Assembly (NCBI GenBank): GCA_027486755.1
Contig: JAIXOM010000041.1
Span: 62,001 to 126,000, forward strand
Direction: 5' to 3'
DNA from: Comamonadaceae bacterium
GTDB lineage: Bacteria > Pseudomonadota > Gammaproteobacteria > Burkholderiales > Burkholderiaceae_C
Length of the DNA: 64,000 nucleotides
In this document: positions 27,898-36,202 of the stretch, in pieces
How positions within the stretch are numbered: position 1 is the stretch's first letter
Layout of the letters: each line of letters begins with the position of its first letter
Translations under genes and position numbers: made by a program
The notes under the pieces: model-generated
What the model was told of the DNA's origin: nothing
The model's input: only the letters and a program-made list of their open reading frames with translations
The model's database searches: none

Positions 27898-28233
27898 TCA
27901 CACCGGCATATTGAGAATTTCTTCGTAGGCCTTGAGCACCTTGTTGCGGACCTGCAAGGTCGCTTCAAAACTCAGGGAAGACTTTTGCATGGCCAGCACC
28001 ACGTCGGTCAGCGGCACTTCCTCACCACGCTCGTAGGCTTCTGCCATGGAGCGCGACTTGGTCTGCGCCTCGTTGACTTGGTTGAGCAGCGCCTTAACCG
28101 AGTCGCCGAAGTCGGCTTTGGGGATTGCCGGCGTCTCCAGCGCCTGAGCGCCACCGGCCGCTTGCGCCTGATGGGCGCGCAGCGTTGCCAGCATGGACTG
28201 GATGTTGGCATTGGATGTGGCTTTTTCGATCAT
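27898..28233 (-). CDS. fliE: flagellar hook-basal body protein FliE
   Basis: A 111-aa rod-junction protein linking the MS ring to the rod. The C-terminal family signature FEATLQVRNKVLKAYEEILNMPV is exact, preceded by LTDVVLAMQKSSLS. The N-terminal part is Ala/Gln-rich. It lies 15 bp downstream of the sigma-54 regulator gene and 41 bp upstream of fliF, so it is probably expressed from the regulator's sigma-54 promoter. Confidence 0.95.
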   Translation of the reverse strand: MIEKATSNANIQSMLATLRAHQAQAAGGAQALETPAIPKADFGDSVKALLNQVNEAQTKSRSMAEAYERGEEVPLTDVVLAMQKSSLSFEATLQVRNKVLKAYEEILNMPV

Positions 28234-28248
28234 GGCATGCTCCGGTGA

Positions 28249-29757
28249 TCAGGCCTCGAGCGCCAGGCCGCTCTCGCGCAGCTTGGCAATCTTGTAGCGC
28301 AGGGTGCGTGGGCTGATGCCCAGCTTGCGGGCTGCGTCCATGCGGCTGAGCGTGCTCTGAATCGCCGACAGGATCAGCTGGTGTTCATTGATCTGCACCG
28401 CCTGCTGCAAGCTGGCTGGCTCGGTCACTGCTTCGGTCACTTGAGGGCTGGCTGCACTGGGCTGCCAGGGCGCCGGCTGGGGCTCAAAAGCCGCCGGCCG
28501 TGCGGCCATGCCGCCATCGCTGTAGGTAGAAGGGGTGGTAGGCTGGGACGGAGCTGCTGCTTGGGCCGGCATCATTTCAGGGGCCGAGGGCACCTGCAAC
28601 TCGGCTGGCTCGTCAAACATCAGATGGGCTGGGGTGATGACATCACCGGTGCACAACACCACCGCTCGCAGCACCACGTTCTCGAGCTCGCGCACATTGC
28701 CCGGCCAGCGATGGGCCTGCAGGCAAGCCTGTGCCTCGGGGCTGACCGCCAGCACCCGCCCGTCCTGGGCGTGGCGAGCCAGCAGGCGCGCCACCAGGGG
28801 CAAGATATCACCGGGCCGGTCGCGCAGCGGCGGCACGCGCAGCTTGAAGGTCGAGAGGCGAAAGTAAAGGTCTTCGCGAAACTCGCGTTGGGCCATGGCC
28901 ACCCGCAAATCCTTGTTGGTCGCAGCCAGCACCCGAACGTCAAGCTCGATCGCGCGCTCGCCGCCCAGGCGCACCAGCTGGCGCTCCTGCAGCACGCGCA
29001 GCAGCTTGGTCTGCAGATGCATGGGCATTTCGGCAATTTCGTCCAAGAAGATGGTGCCGCCCTGGGCCTGCTCAAACAAGCCACGGTGCTCCTTGACCGC
29101 ACCTGTAAAAGCGCCCTTCTCGTGGCCGAACAGCATGTCTTCAATCAGATGGTCGGGCAAGGCCGCGCAATTGAGAGCCACGAAAGGCCCACGCGCCCGA
29201 TCCGAAGACTCATGCACCACCCGCGCCAGCACCTCTTTGCCAGCGCCTGTGGGGCCTTCAATCAAAACGCTCACCGGTGCCTTGGCCACCCGCTGAGCCA
29301 GCGCCAACAGATGACGGCTGGCCGCATCCACATACACCACGGTACGCGGTGCAGAGACCTTGGCCAGCACCTGCGCCGCAGCCGGCGCACTGCTTGCGCG
29401 CGGGCTGGCTGCCTGCCAGGCCGGGGCAGAAAACTCATCGGCAGCAATCACATGGACTGCACCGGCGCGCATGGCAGCAACGGCCAGCTCCAGGTCGCGA
29501 CGCTCGACCCGGCAAATGATGGGAACGCTAGAGCCCTGCTCGGCCAGCAAAGCCTTGACCTCGGTCAGCAAGGCTGTGCCGCCTTCCAGGCGCAAAGCCA
29601 CCAGATCGGCATGCGAGCCGAGTTGCTTGAGCTCTTCCAGCGTGGCCACAGCCTGGGCCACTAAGCCAGCGGCAGCCAGTTGGGCCTGCTCAGGACCGCT
29701 CAAACTCCGGAAGGGATCGAGCCACAGCAGCTGTTGGGTGATCGGCGAATTGCTCAT
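28249..29757 (-). CDS. sigma-54-dependent flagellar activator, FleR/FlrC-like with degenerate receiver
   Basis: A 502-aa AAA+ activator of RNA polymerase-sigma-54. Residues 1-110 resemble a receiver, but the phospho-acceptor strand reads DLVALRLEG (about 51-59), with Arg where Asp belongs, and the conserved Lys is missing. The AAA+ core has Walker A EGPTGAGKE (about 168-175), GAFTGA (about 215-220) and Walker B GGTIFLDEIAEM. A Fis-type helix-turn-helix ends the protein (AARKLGISPRTLRYKIAKL). The ATG at 29757 is preferred to a longer frame that crosses its own sigma-54 promoter. Position next to fliE and the nearby sigma-54 promoters imply control of flagellar genes. Confidence 0.9.
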   Translation of the reverse strand: MSNSPITQQLLWLDPFRSLSGPEQAQLAAAGLVAQAVATLEELKQLGSHADLVALRLEGGTALLTEVKALLAEQGSSVPIICRVERRDLELAVAAMRAGAVHVIAADEFSAPAWQAASPRASSAPAAAQVLAKVSAPRTVVYVDAASRHLLALAQRVAKAPVSVLIEGPTGAGKEVLARVVHESSDRARGPFVALNCAALPDHLIEDMLFGHEKGAFTGAVKEHRGLFEQAQGGTIFLDEIAEMPMHLQTKLLRVLQERQLVRLGGERAIELDVRVLAATNKDLRVAMAQREFREDLYFRLSTFKLRVPPLRDRPGDILPLVARLLARHAQDGRVLAVSPEAQACLQAHRWPGNVRELENVVLRAVVLCTGDVITPAHLMFDEPAELQVPSAPEMMPAQAAAPSQPTTPSTYSDGGMAARPAAFEPQPAPWQPSAASPQVTEAVTEPASLQQAVQINEHQLILSAIQSTLSRMDAARKLGISPRTLRYKIAKLRESGLALEA

Positions 29758-29794
29758 AACAGGTGACCTTAAAGTCGACAGATGCAAGCTGATC

Positions 29795-29810
29795 TGCAAG
29801 CTCTGTGCCA
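29795..29810 (-). promoter_or_regulatory. sigma-54 (-24/-12) promoter of the regulator-fliEFGHIJ operon
   Basis: On the minus strand TGGCAC-AGAGC-TTGCA has GG and GC separated by exactly 10 bp and matches the TGGCACG-N4-TTGCA consensus at nearly every position. It lies about 40 bp upstream of the regulator start, as expected for RpoN-dependent class II flagellar genes. Confidence 0.88.
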
Positions 29811-29930
29811 CCTGCGGCAATCCCCTTCCGCCCTGCGGCAAAGCGGCAATTCGACGGAAACCCGACAGCAAGTCATTGCCGCTGGGGGGCTAAGGACCGG
29901 TCAAGATGGGGGTGGGAGCTACCACTCAAC

Positions 29931-30019
29931 CAGGCAGAGCGGCTGTATGGGGGAGCTCACACCAATCAGGCAGAGCGGCTGGATGGGGTGTAGGAGCTGC
30001 GCCCTCGCAGCGATGGGGC
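29931..30019. repeat. short direct repeat and partial REP unit (cluster C)
   Basis: A segment CAGGCAGAGCGGCTG-ATGGGG occurs at 29931 and 29968, 37 bp apart. A partial REP unit GTAGGAGCTGCGCCCTCGCA follows at 29990-30009. It lies between the regulator and the four-cysteine protein gene. Confidence 0.6.
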
Positions 30020-30043
30020 GGTCGATCAAGCAGCCACAGCTGC

Positions 30044-30319
30044 TCAGCAGTAGCGGGAAAAAAGATGGCTGCTCGGTCCTGGCAGCGATGGCCCAGGTCG
30101 CTGAGCCAGCGGTGGCACTGCGGGAGCGGCAGTCTCTTTAGCGGCAAAGCCCTGGCAAAACACGCCGTCGGCGCGCAACACCTCGATGGCCGGCAGCGCG
30201 CGAGACTTGAAGCCCATGAGGCGGCAAGAGTAAGGCAAAGATGGGTCCCAGCTGACCGCGAAATGGCGGCACTGGAAACAGTTGGGTCCACGATCGGCCG
30301 GAGGCTTTTCTTCGGTCAT
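30044..30319 (-). CDS. small four-cysteine protein in the flagellar cluster
   Basis: 91 aa. The core CFQCRHFAVSWDPSLPYSC then LMGFKSRALPAIEVLRADGVFCQGF carries four cysteines (C-x2-C ... C ... C), likely a zinc site. The C-terminal third is Pro-rich and poorly constrained. I recall similar short proteins (CxxCxHF..TWD...P..CR..GFKS) next to flagellar genes in other beta- and gammaproteobacteria, sometimes mislabelled uracil-DNA glycosylase; no glycosylase motif is present. It lies between flagellin and the sigma-54 regulator, same strand. Function unknown. Confidence 0.7.
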   Translation of the reverse strand: MTEEKPPADRGPNCFQCRHFAVSWDPSLPYSCRLMGFKSRALPAIEVLRADGVFCQGFAAKETAAPAVPPLAQRPGPSLPGPSSHLFSRYC

Positions 30320-30363
30320 GGAAACCCATCAGGCAGTCAAGTCGGCACAGCAAGCTGCAGGGA

Positions 30364-31533
30364 TTACTGCAGCAGCTTGAGCACAGTCTGCGTCTGTTGG
30401 TTGGCCTGGGCCAGCACAGCAGTGGCCGCCTGCTGAATGATCTGGGTGCGCGCCAACTCCGAGCTGGCTTTGGCGTAGTCAGCGTCCTGAATGGTGCTTC
30501 GTGAAGCGCTGGTGTACTGCGACACATTGGTCAGGTTGTCGACCGCATAGGTCAGGCGGTTAATCATCGCGCCGATGTCGGCACGTGCGCTGTTGATGGT
30601 GTCAATGCCTAAGTCCAAGGCAGCCAGAGCCTCGCTGGCCTTGGGCGTGGTCGCAATATCCAGGTCCTGGATGCCCGCCAGAGCGGCTTCGTCGCCGACG
30701 ACGGTTCGGCTGACGGTGGCGGCCAAATCAACGGCATTCGCTGCGGCTGTATAGGTGATGACTGCGCCAGACACAGTCGAAGTGGCCGTGCCTGCCGGGA
30801 TCTGTGTCTTCAGCTTCGCAGCAATCGCGGCCAAATTGGTATCGTTGTCGTCCGAGGCGACGTCTGCAGCCAATACGGTGTAGCTGTAGGCGGTCCCACT
30901 GAGGTTCACGCTGACGGAGTCGCCCGCCGCATAGGTACCCGACAAGGTGATCGTGCCCCGCTGCGCGACCGCGGTTGCCGGCTCCCTGGTTACCTCGGTC
31001 TCAATGACCGCTTTGCGAAAACCAATATCGCCCAAGGTGTGGGTGACCGTCTGACCCTCATTGGCACCGATCTGGAAGGCAAATTTGCCCGCCACACCCT
31101 CATCGCCTACGAACGAGCCATCAAGAATATTCATGCCGTTCCACTGGGTGGCGCGGCTGACGCGGTGGATCTCATCCTTGAGCTGTTGGAATTCCTGATC
31201 CAGATAGCCACGGTCTTGCGGCGCGTAGGTATCGTTGGCCGCCTGTACGGAAAGTTCACGCATGCGCTGCAGCATATTGGTCACCTCAATCAAGGCGCCC
31301 TCAGCGGTTTGCAGCATGGAAATGCCGTCGTTACCGTTGCGCACCGCCTGGTCCAGGCCGCGAATCTGTGCCGTCATCCGCGAGGCGATCGCCAAGCCGG
31401 CCGCATCGTCCTTGGCCGAATTGATCCGCTTGCCAGTAGACAACTGCTCCATCGCTGCCGACAGCGCGCGGTTGTTCTTGCTCAAGGCATTTTGCGAGAT
31501 CAACGACTTAACGTTGGTATTGATGACGGTCAT
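30364..31533 (-). CDS. fliC: flagellin 1 (long form)
   Basis: A 389-aa flagellin. The D0/D1 termini are classical: [21 protein letters not shown] at the start and the closing [39 protein letters not shown] is a TLR5-type D1 motif, here the alpha/gamma-canonical form. The central region (about residues 175-290) is Thr/Ala/Val-rich and gives a domain absent from the two shorter flagellins near 59-60 kb. It lies 46 bp downstream of the TPR-like gene, with no room for its own promoter except inside that gap; the sigma-54 promoter at 32131 probably drives both. Confidence 0.96.
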   Translation of the reverse strand: MTVINTNVKSLISQNALSKNNRALSAAMEQLSTGKRINSAKDDAAGLAIASRMTAQIRGLDQAVRNGNDGISMLQTAEGALIEVTNMLQRMRELSVQAANDTYAPQDRGYLDQEFQQLKDEIHRVSRATQWNGMNILDGSFVGDEGVAGKFAFQIGANEGQTVTHTLGDIGFRKAVIETEVTREPATAVAQRGTITLSGTYAAGDSVSVNLSGTAYSYTVLAADVASDDNDTNLAAIAAKLKTQIPAGTATSTVSGAVITYTAAANAVDLAATVSRTVVGDEAALAGIQDLDIATTPKASEALAALDLGIDTINSARADIGAMINRLTYAVDNLTNVSQYTSASRSTIQDADYAKASSELARTQIIQQAATAVLAQANQQTQTVLKLLQ

Positions 31534-31579
31534 TGAATGACTCCTCTAGAAATTAGGGGCGTAGGCTGCAGCTGAGCGC

Positions 31580-32056
31580 TCAGTGCCGGGTATCGCTGGA
31601 TGGCATGGGCTGGGCATCACCAATTTGTGCCTTGAGCGAATACAACTCGCTCAGCAGCGCAGCATGGCCGGGGTAAAACTCGAGGGCGCGCTCGGTGATC
31701 ATCAGCGCCGACTGCCATTCACACAGGCAACGCAGCACGCGGATGTAGTGCTGCCAGCTCGCCACCGGCGCAGCGGCGCCCTGCTTGAGCAGCAGCTTGG
31801 CCAACATTTCTTCGGCCACTGTCCAGTCCTGACGCGACTCAGCGAGCAAGGCGGCCATGGCCAGCATGTCTTCCGTGTCCGGGTACAGGCTGATGCCAGC
31901 GTCGCCCAGAGCGCTGGCCAGATCCATACGGCCCTGGACCACCAGGTCAGCAATCGCCTCACGGATTTCCTGGGCAGAAAAGCGCGAGACCTCGCGCTCG
32001 CTCAACATCCGACCCAAAGAGGCTTCGGACATCAAGGCTTGGCTGAGTTGGCTCAT
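31580..32056 (-). CDS. TPR-like protein linked to flagellin 1
   Basis: 158 aa, all helical. It has TPR-like repeats around LVVQGRMDLASALGDAGISLYP, LLAESRQDWTVAEEMLAKLLL and WQSALMITERALEFYPGHAALL. The C-terminal half aligns with the 153-aa protein at 57914-58375 (shared pattern W-x-x-(Y/V)-RVLRCL then A...AL..YPG). Both lie beside flagellin genes. The ATG at 32056 has AGGAG upstream; a longer frame crosses the sigma-54 promoter. It may be a secretion chaperone or an assembly or glycosylation adaptor for flagellin; this is inference from position and TPR character. Confidence 0.75.
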   Translation of the reverse strand: MSQLSQALMSEASLGRMLSEREVSRFSAQEIREAIADLVVQGRMDLASALGDAGISLYPDTEDMLAMAALLAESRQDWTVAEEMLAKLLLKQGAAAPVASWQHYIRVLRCLCEWQSALMITERALEFYPGHAALLSELYSLKAQIGDAQPMPSSDTRH

Positions 32057-32130
32057 GGTGAGGCTCCTGTTCAAAGTGTCAAAAAGTCGTCGGACAAAAT
32101 TTGCCGGGGACATCGAATGAGCAGGTAGTC

Positions 32131-32145
32131 GCAAAGGCCGTGCCA
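32131..32145 (-). promoter_or_regulatory. sigma-54 promoter of the TPR-flagellin 1 pair
   Basis: On the minus strand TGGCACGGCCTTTGC is a perfect -24/-12 element (GG-N10-GC). It lies 75 bp upstream of the TPR-like gene and reads toward it and flagellin 1. The rest of the 345-bp gap (32057-32401) contains GC-rich inverted repeats but no gene. Confidence 0.9.
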
Positions 32146-32354
32146 GGCATTTCCGGCACTGTTGGGAGCGGTTTTTGTGGGCCTGCGGCCCGACCCTGAA
32201 AATCCCCCTTTTCATTGGGGAAATACCCTTTTCCGAGGGCCAGAAATGCCGGTGCCGAATCCGTGCGGCAATCGCTTGCCGGCGGGTGTGGCCAAAGTCT
32301 TCGCGGCTTGCAGAGCCAGGCCTCAGGCCTGGATGATCCGAGCAAAGGACATTG

Positions 32355-32400
32355 ATTTACTCAATGCGAAGTGATAAATTACTCAATACAAAGAGTAAAT
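32355..32400 (+). promoter_or_regulatory. repeat operator upstream of the DUF4143 ATPase
   Basis: ATTTACTCAAT (32355-32365) and AATTACTCAAT (32377-32387) are direct repeats 22 bp apart, about two helical turns. An inverted AGAGTAAAT (32392-32400) abuts the start codon. Such arrays usually bind an autoregulator. Confidence 0.55.
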
Positions 32401-32401
32401 C

Positions 32402-33604
32402 ATGACCATAGAACGTGAAGCCCTGACCCCGCTGGTCGCCCGCCTGCGCGAGCCCCGTCGCTTTTTGCAGGTGGTGGCCGGCCCTAGGCAGGTGGGCAAG
32501 ACCACGCTGGTCCGGCAGGCCTTGCAAATCCTGAAAGCATCGACAAGCCAGCCCCTGGCCCAGCACAGTGTGAGCGCCGACGGGACGGGTCTGATCGGCC
32601 GAAGCTGGCTCAGCGCGCAATGGGAAGCGGCCCGGGTCCTGGCCGCACAGGCAGGCAGTTGCCTGCTGGTCATTGATGAAATCCAAAAGGTGACCGACTG
32701 GACCGGCGAGGTCAAGCGTCTTTGGGACGAAGACACGGCTGCCCTGCGCGATGTGAGGGTGGTGATTCTGGGCTCAGCCCCGCTGCTCATCGCCCACGGC
32801 CTGAGCGAGAGCATGACCGGGCGATTTGAGGTCACCCGCTTGGGGCACTGGCGCTATGCCGAGATGCGGCAGGCCTTTGGTCTGAGCCTGGATGAATTCA
32901 TTTTCTTCGGCGGCTATCCGGGCGCGGCGCCGCTCATTCACGACGAGCAGCGCTGGGCAGCCTATGTCAGCGACGCACTGATAGAAACCACCATCAGCAA
33001 AGACGTGCTGCAACTGGCCCCGGTCCAAAAGCCCGCGCTGCTGCGGCGGGTGCTGGACCTGGCCTGCGCCTACAGCGGCCAAATGCTCAGCTACCAAAAA
33101 ATGCTGGGTCAGCTCGACGATGCCGGCAACACCACCACCCTGGCGCACTACCTGGATCTTCTGGAGGGTGCCGGAATGGCCTGCGGTCTGCCCAAATACA
33201 TGGGGCAGGTGGTGCGCCAAAGGGCTTCAAGCCCCAAGCTGCAGGTCTACAACAATGCGCTTCTCGGCTGCCACTGGCTGGCTCAGGGTCTAGGCCTGGC
33301 CCAGGCCCAAGCCCGCCCCGAGATTTGGGGCCGGCTGGTCGAAAGCGCAGTCGGCGCCGATCTGCTGGCCCGGCAACTCAAGCACAGCATCGGCCAGCCA
33401 CAGGTCTTTTACTGGAATAAGGGCCAAAAAGAGGTCGACTACATTCTGAACGCAGGGGGCGAGCTCTGGGCCCTGGAAGTCAAAAGCGGCAAAGCCCCCG
33501 GCAAATTGCCCGGGCTTGACGCCTTCTGCAATCTCCACCCCGAAGCCCGGCCACTGATCGTCGGCAGCGGCGGCATGGATTTGGAAACCTGGCTGATGCG
33601 CTGA
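32402..33604 (+). CDS. AAA+ ATPase with DUF4143 nuclease-like C-terminus
   Basis: A 400-aa member of the widespread AAA_14/DUF4143 family. Walker A is GPRQVGKTTLV (about residues 26-36), Walker B is LLVIDEIQKV (about 86-95), followed by a sensor ILGSAPLL. The C-terminal half has the PD-(D/E)XK-like pattern ending KEVDYILNAGGELWALEVKSG. These proteins are found in accessory regions; their role is not established, with links to phage defence and toxin-antitoxin islands. It is the first gene of the TA island, with its own repeat operator upstream. Confidence 0.85.
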   Translation: MTIEREALTPLVARLREPRRFLQVVAGPRQVGKTTLVRQALQILKASTSQPLAQHSVSADGTGLIGRSWLSAQWEAARVLAAQAGSCLLVIDEIQKVTDWTGEVKRLWDEDTAALRDVRVVILGSAPLLIAHGLSESMTGRFEVTRLGHWRYAEMRQAFGLSLDEFIFFGGYPGAAPLIHDEQRWAAYVSDALIETTISKDVLQLAPVQKPALLRRVLDLACAYSGQMLSYQKMLGQLDDAGNTTTLAHYLDLLEGAGMACGLPKYMGQVVRQRASSPKLQVYNNALLGCHWLAQGLGLAQAQARPEIWGRLVESAVGADLLARQLKHSIGQPQVFYWNKGQKEVDYILNAGGELWALEVKSGKAPGKLPGLDAFCNLHPEARPLIVGSGGMDLETWLMR

Positions 33605-33655
33605 GCCGGGCGACCTTCTTGACACTCGGCCGAAACTTTCAGGCAGCATGACTGA

Positions 33656-33665
33656 TATGATCATA
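33656..33665 (+). promoter_or_regulatory. palindromic operator-like site of phd-PIN module
   Basis: TATGATCATA is a perfect 10-bp palindrome 20 bp upstream of the antitoxin start, with a second half-site CGATCA beside it. Antitoxins of the Phd family typically bind such palindromes to repress their own operon. Confidence 0.5.
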
Positions 33666-33685
33666 ACGATCAAAAGGATTCGATC

Positions 33686-33973
33686 ATGATTACCCAGACC
33701 AGCGCTGTCAGTTTTCGACAGAATCTTGGCGAAATGCTCAATCAGGTGCAGTACCGGCGAGACAGCGTCCTGATCAACAAAGACGGCAAGCCTGTGGCCG
33801 CCTTGATTGATGCGCGCTTGTTCGAACGGATCCGCCGCATGCAAGGCCGCTTTGACACCTTGTGTCAGCGCATTGAGGAAGGCTTTTCCTCTGTGCCCGA
33901 GGCAGAAGGTATGGCTGAGATTGACGCGGCCCTTGCCGCGGAGCGTCGCGCCAGCCCAAGCGGCCCCGCCTGA
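33686..33973 (+). CDS. Phd/YefM-type antitoxin
   Basis: A 95-aa protein. The N-terminal DNA-binding fold is typical (SAVSFRQNLGEMLNQVQYRRDSVLINKDGKPVAALIDARLFERI). The C-terminal helix and the Ala/Pro-rich tail would wrap the toxin. The start ATG is preceded by AAAGGA. The stop is two bases from the start of the PIN toxin, indicating coupled expression. Confidence 0.88.
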   Translation: MITQTSAVSFRQNLGEMLNQVQYRRDSVLINKDGKPVAALIDARLFERIRRMQGRFDTLCQRIEEGFSSVPEAEGMAEIDAALAAERRASPSGPA

Positions 33974-33975
33974 GC

Positions 33976-34425
33976 ATGGCCCATACGCTGCGCCTGGTGC
34001 TCGACACCAAGGTTCTGCTTTCTGGGGTCGCCTACCCGGGCAGCATTCCCGGCAAGATCCTGACAGCCTGGCGCAACGGGTCGGTTGAAGTGGTCCTGTC
34101 GCCCTTCATCCTCGATGAGCTGCGCCGCGTGTTGCCGCGCCTGAAGCATCGCCACGGATTGTCGGCCGCTGACATCGATGATCTGGTCGACGCCCTAAGC
34201 TTCCAAGTTGAAGTCATCGAAGCGCAGGCCGAGCTTGGCCCTGAAAAGGATCTGCGAGACGCCAATGATCAGCCCATCCTGGCAACCTTGCTGAACGCCC
34301 AAAGAGCGGGCGGGGCCGATTACCTGATCACAGGCGACAAAGACCTGCTCGCACTGGCCGATCGCTTTGCAATCATCACCCCGGCGGCGTTCTGGGCCGC
34401 GCATGGTGGGCCAGGTTCGGACTAG
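33976..34425 (+). CDS. PIN-domain toxin (COG1569 family)
   Basis: A 149-aa putative RNase toxin. PIN motifs visible are LVLDTKVLLSG (first Asp; Lys replaces the usual Asn), PFILDELRRVL (Glu), then RDANDQPILATL and the GADYLITGDKDLLAL block of the COG1569 subfamily. It is paired with the Phd antitoxin two bases upstream. Its last 12 codons lie in a 77-bp segment repeated at 36307, just past the HipBA module. Confidence 0.87.
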   Translation: MAHTLRLVLDTKVLLSGVAYPGSIPGKILTAWRNGSVEVVLSPFILDELRRVLPRLKHRHGLSAADIDDLVDALSFQVEVIEAQAELGPEKDLRDANDQPILATLLNAQRAGGADYLITGDKDLLALADRFAIITPAAFWAAHGGPGSD

Positions 34426-34466
34426 CTCGCAGCGGCTCAAGGAACGACCGGCTTCACCCGGTCCAG
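34390..34466. repeat. 77-bp flanking repeat, copy A
   Basis: Covers the last codons of the PIN gene and a truncated 3' end of a hepT gene on the other strand (the TCAAGGAACGACCGGCTTCA segment). It is about 90% identical to 36307-36384. It lies on the left side of the HipBA insert. Confidence 0.9.
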
Positions 34467-34548
34467 CCACACGCCCTGCCAGCAGCCCCTTGAATCCAGA
34501 CCCTCAACTCAGCCTCCAATGATTTATTAAAATTTTATAAATGACTTC

Positions 34549-34561
34549 TTATATGATATAA
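34549..34561 (+). promoter_or_regulatory. AT-rich near-palindrome upstream of hipB
   Basis: TTATATGATATAA is a 13-bp near-palindrome in a strikingly AT-rich 60-bp stretch, 21 bp upstream of the HTH gene. It is probably the promoter and HipB operator. Confidence 0.5.
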
Positions 34562-34581
34562 ACAACCGTAAAAAGTGTTTT

Positions 34582-34917
34582 ATGAAGGCTGAATCCCCTG
34601 CACCACTTCCCGTCATGCGCAGCCTGACCCGCTTGGGGCAGGCGATCTCGCTTGCGCGGCGGCGCCGGCATCTGACGCAGCAGGACTTGGCACAGCGCAT
34701 AGGCAGTTCTGCCAACACCGTGCGGCGCATGGAGGCGGGCCATCCGGGCACGGCCCTGGTTCACGTTGCCAGGGCGATGCAGGTGTTCGGCGAGCTCGGC
34801 CAGCTCGATCAATTGCTCGACACCCCGCAAGACAGCATAGGCCTGACCCTGATGGATGAGAAACTGCCTCAGCGCGTGCGCAAGTCCCGCAAGACGCCGG
34901 AATCTGGAGCGTTTTGA
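34582..34917 (+). CDS. HipB-like HTH antitoxin
   Basis: A 111-aa protein with an XRE-type helix-turn-helix at about residues 14-70 (LGQAISLARRRRHLTQQDLAQRIG, then TVRRMEAG). It is followed by ALVHVARAMQVFGELGQLDQLLD, a pattern typical of HipB partners. It overlaps the HipA gene by one base (stop TGA over start ATG), a sign of translational coupling. It is expected to repress its own promoter and neutralise the kinase. Confidence 0.87.
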   Translation: MKAESPAPLPVMRSLTRLGQAISLARRRRHLTQQDLAQRIGSSANTVRRMEAGHPGTALVHVARAMQVFGELGQLDQLLDTPQDSIGLTLMDEKLPQRVRKSRKTPESGAF

Positions 34918-36200
34918 TGGCCACCAAAGCCGCCGCAAAGCCGGCTCCCACTCGCACGCCCTTCGATGTCTGCCTGGGTAAGGCCGAAAAGCCGCTGGGG
35001 CGGCTCATCTTCGTCAAGGACGGCCAGCGGGAGTTTTCTCAGCTCGCCTACAGCGAGGAATGGCTGTCAGATACCCAGTTCTTCGACGTCTCCCCCGATC
35101 TCCATCGACAAAGCGGCTACCAGCTGCGCAAGCCACCCACCCCAAACGACAGCTGCTTCTTCTTGGCGCTGGCCGACACAGAGCCGGACGCTTGGGGAAG
35201 GCGGGTGATTGCACGCGCACATGCGAAGGCCCGGGCCAAGGATGCCACGCTTGGACCACTGACCGAAGCAGACTACCTCTCCTGCGTGGACGATTTCAGC
35301 CGGGTGGGCGCGCTACGCCTGCGCGATGAGGATGGCCACTACCTGCGCCGCGCGGCCGATGGTGCGCGCTCAACGCCCGCATTTCTGGAGCTGGAAAAAA
35401 TTCTGCTGGCGTCCCGAGCGGTGGAAATGAGCCAGGAAACAGCCGAAGATCTGGCCTACCTCCAAGGCAAAGCCACATCCCTGGGCGGCATGCGCCCCAA
35501 GTGCACCATCCTAGATTCAGATGGTGCCTTGTCGCTGGGCAAGTTTCCCAGCGTGAACGATGAACGCTCTGTGACGCGCGGCGAGGTGCTGGCACTGCGG
35601 CTGGCGCAGACGGCAGGCATCGCCAGCGCGCAGGCACGGATCGTGATGGTGCAAGACCAGCCGGTGGCCGTGATTCGCCGCTTTGATCGCACGCCCGAGC
35701 AAAATCGCATCCCGTACATCTCGGGCGCCACCTTATTGCAGGCTAGGCGCGATGACGAGCATTCGTACACTGAAATCGTCGACGTGATGCGCGCCAAGTG
35801 CGAGAACTTCATCGATGACGCTCAGCAGCTGTGGCGACGACTGGTGTTCAACCACCTGATCACCAACGTAGACGACCACCTGCAGAACATCGGGTTCCTG
35901 TATAGCGGCCGAAACCAGTGGCGACTGTCGCCCGCTTTTGACTTGAACCCATTCCCCGACAAGGACTCGGAGTCCAAGACCTGGCTCAGTGAGGACAGCG
36001 GCCCGATCACATCGATCAAGCAACTGATGGGTCAAGCAGCCCGCTTTGAGTTGTCGAATTCACAAGCGCAGACCGTGTTCGAGGAAGTGGCCACAGCAGT
36101 CAAGCGCTGGAAAGAGGTGGCCCTCTCCCCAGCGGTGGGACTGCAGGCGCACGACATCAATGACTTCAAGCCTGCATTTGAAAGCAAGGCTTTCAGATAG
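34917..36200 (+). CDS. HipA-like serine/threonine kinase toxin
   Basis: A 427-aa HipA-family kinase. The glycine loop region is KATSLGGMRPKCTILDSDG, the ATP-binding Lys lies in LSLGKFPS, the catalytic loop is HLITNVDDHLQNIGFLYS, and the metal-binding loop is SPAFDLNPFPD. Family members phosphorylate a translation factor such as a tRNA synthetase and induce dormancy. The N-terminal domain (residues 18-110) is the HipA_N type. It is coupled to the HipB-like gene. Confidence 0.88.
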   Translation: MATKAAAKPAPTRTPFDVCLGKAEKPLGRLIFVKDGQREFSQLAYSEEWLSDTQFFDVSPDLHRQSGYQLRKPPTPNDSCFFLALADTEPDAWGRRVIARAHAKARAKDATLGPLTEADYLSCVDDFSRVGALRLRDEDGHYLRRAADGARSTPAFLELEKILLASRAVEMSQETAEDLAYLQGKATSLGGMRPKCTILDSDGALSLGKFPSVNDERSVTRGEVLALRLAQTAGIASAQARIVMVQDQPVAVIRRFDRTPEQNRIPYISGATLLQARRDDEHSYTEIVDVMRAKCENFIDDAQQLWRRLVFNHLITNVDDHLQNIGFLYSGRNQWRLSPAFDLNPFPDKDSESKTWLSEDSGPITSIKQLMGQAARFELSNSQAQTVFEEVATAVKRWKEVALSPAVGLQAHDINDFKPAFESKAFR

Positions 36201-36202
36201 TG

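Noticed and set aside
30044-30319. uracil-DNA glycosylase
   Set aside because: 91 aa with a Cys4 core and no UDG motif; the name would be a propagated mis-annotation.
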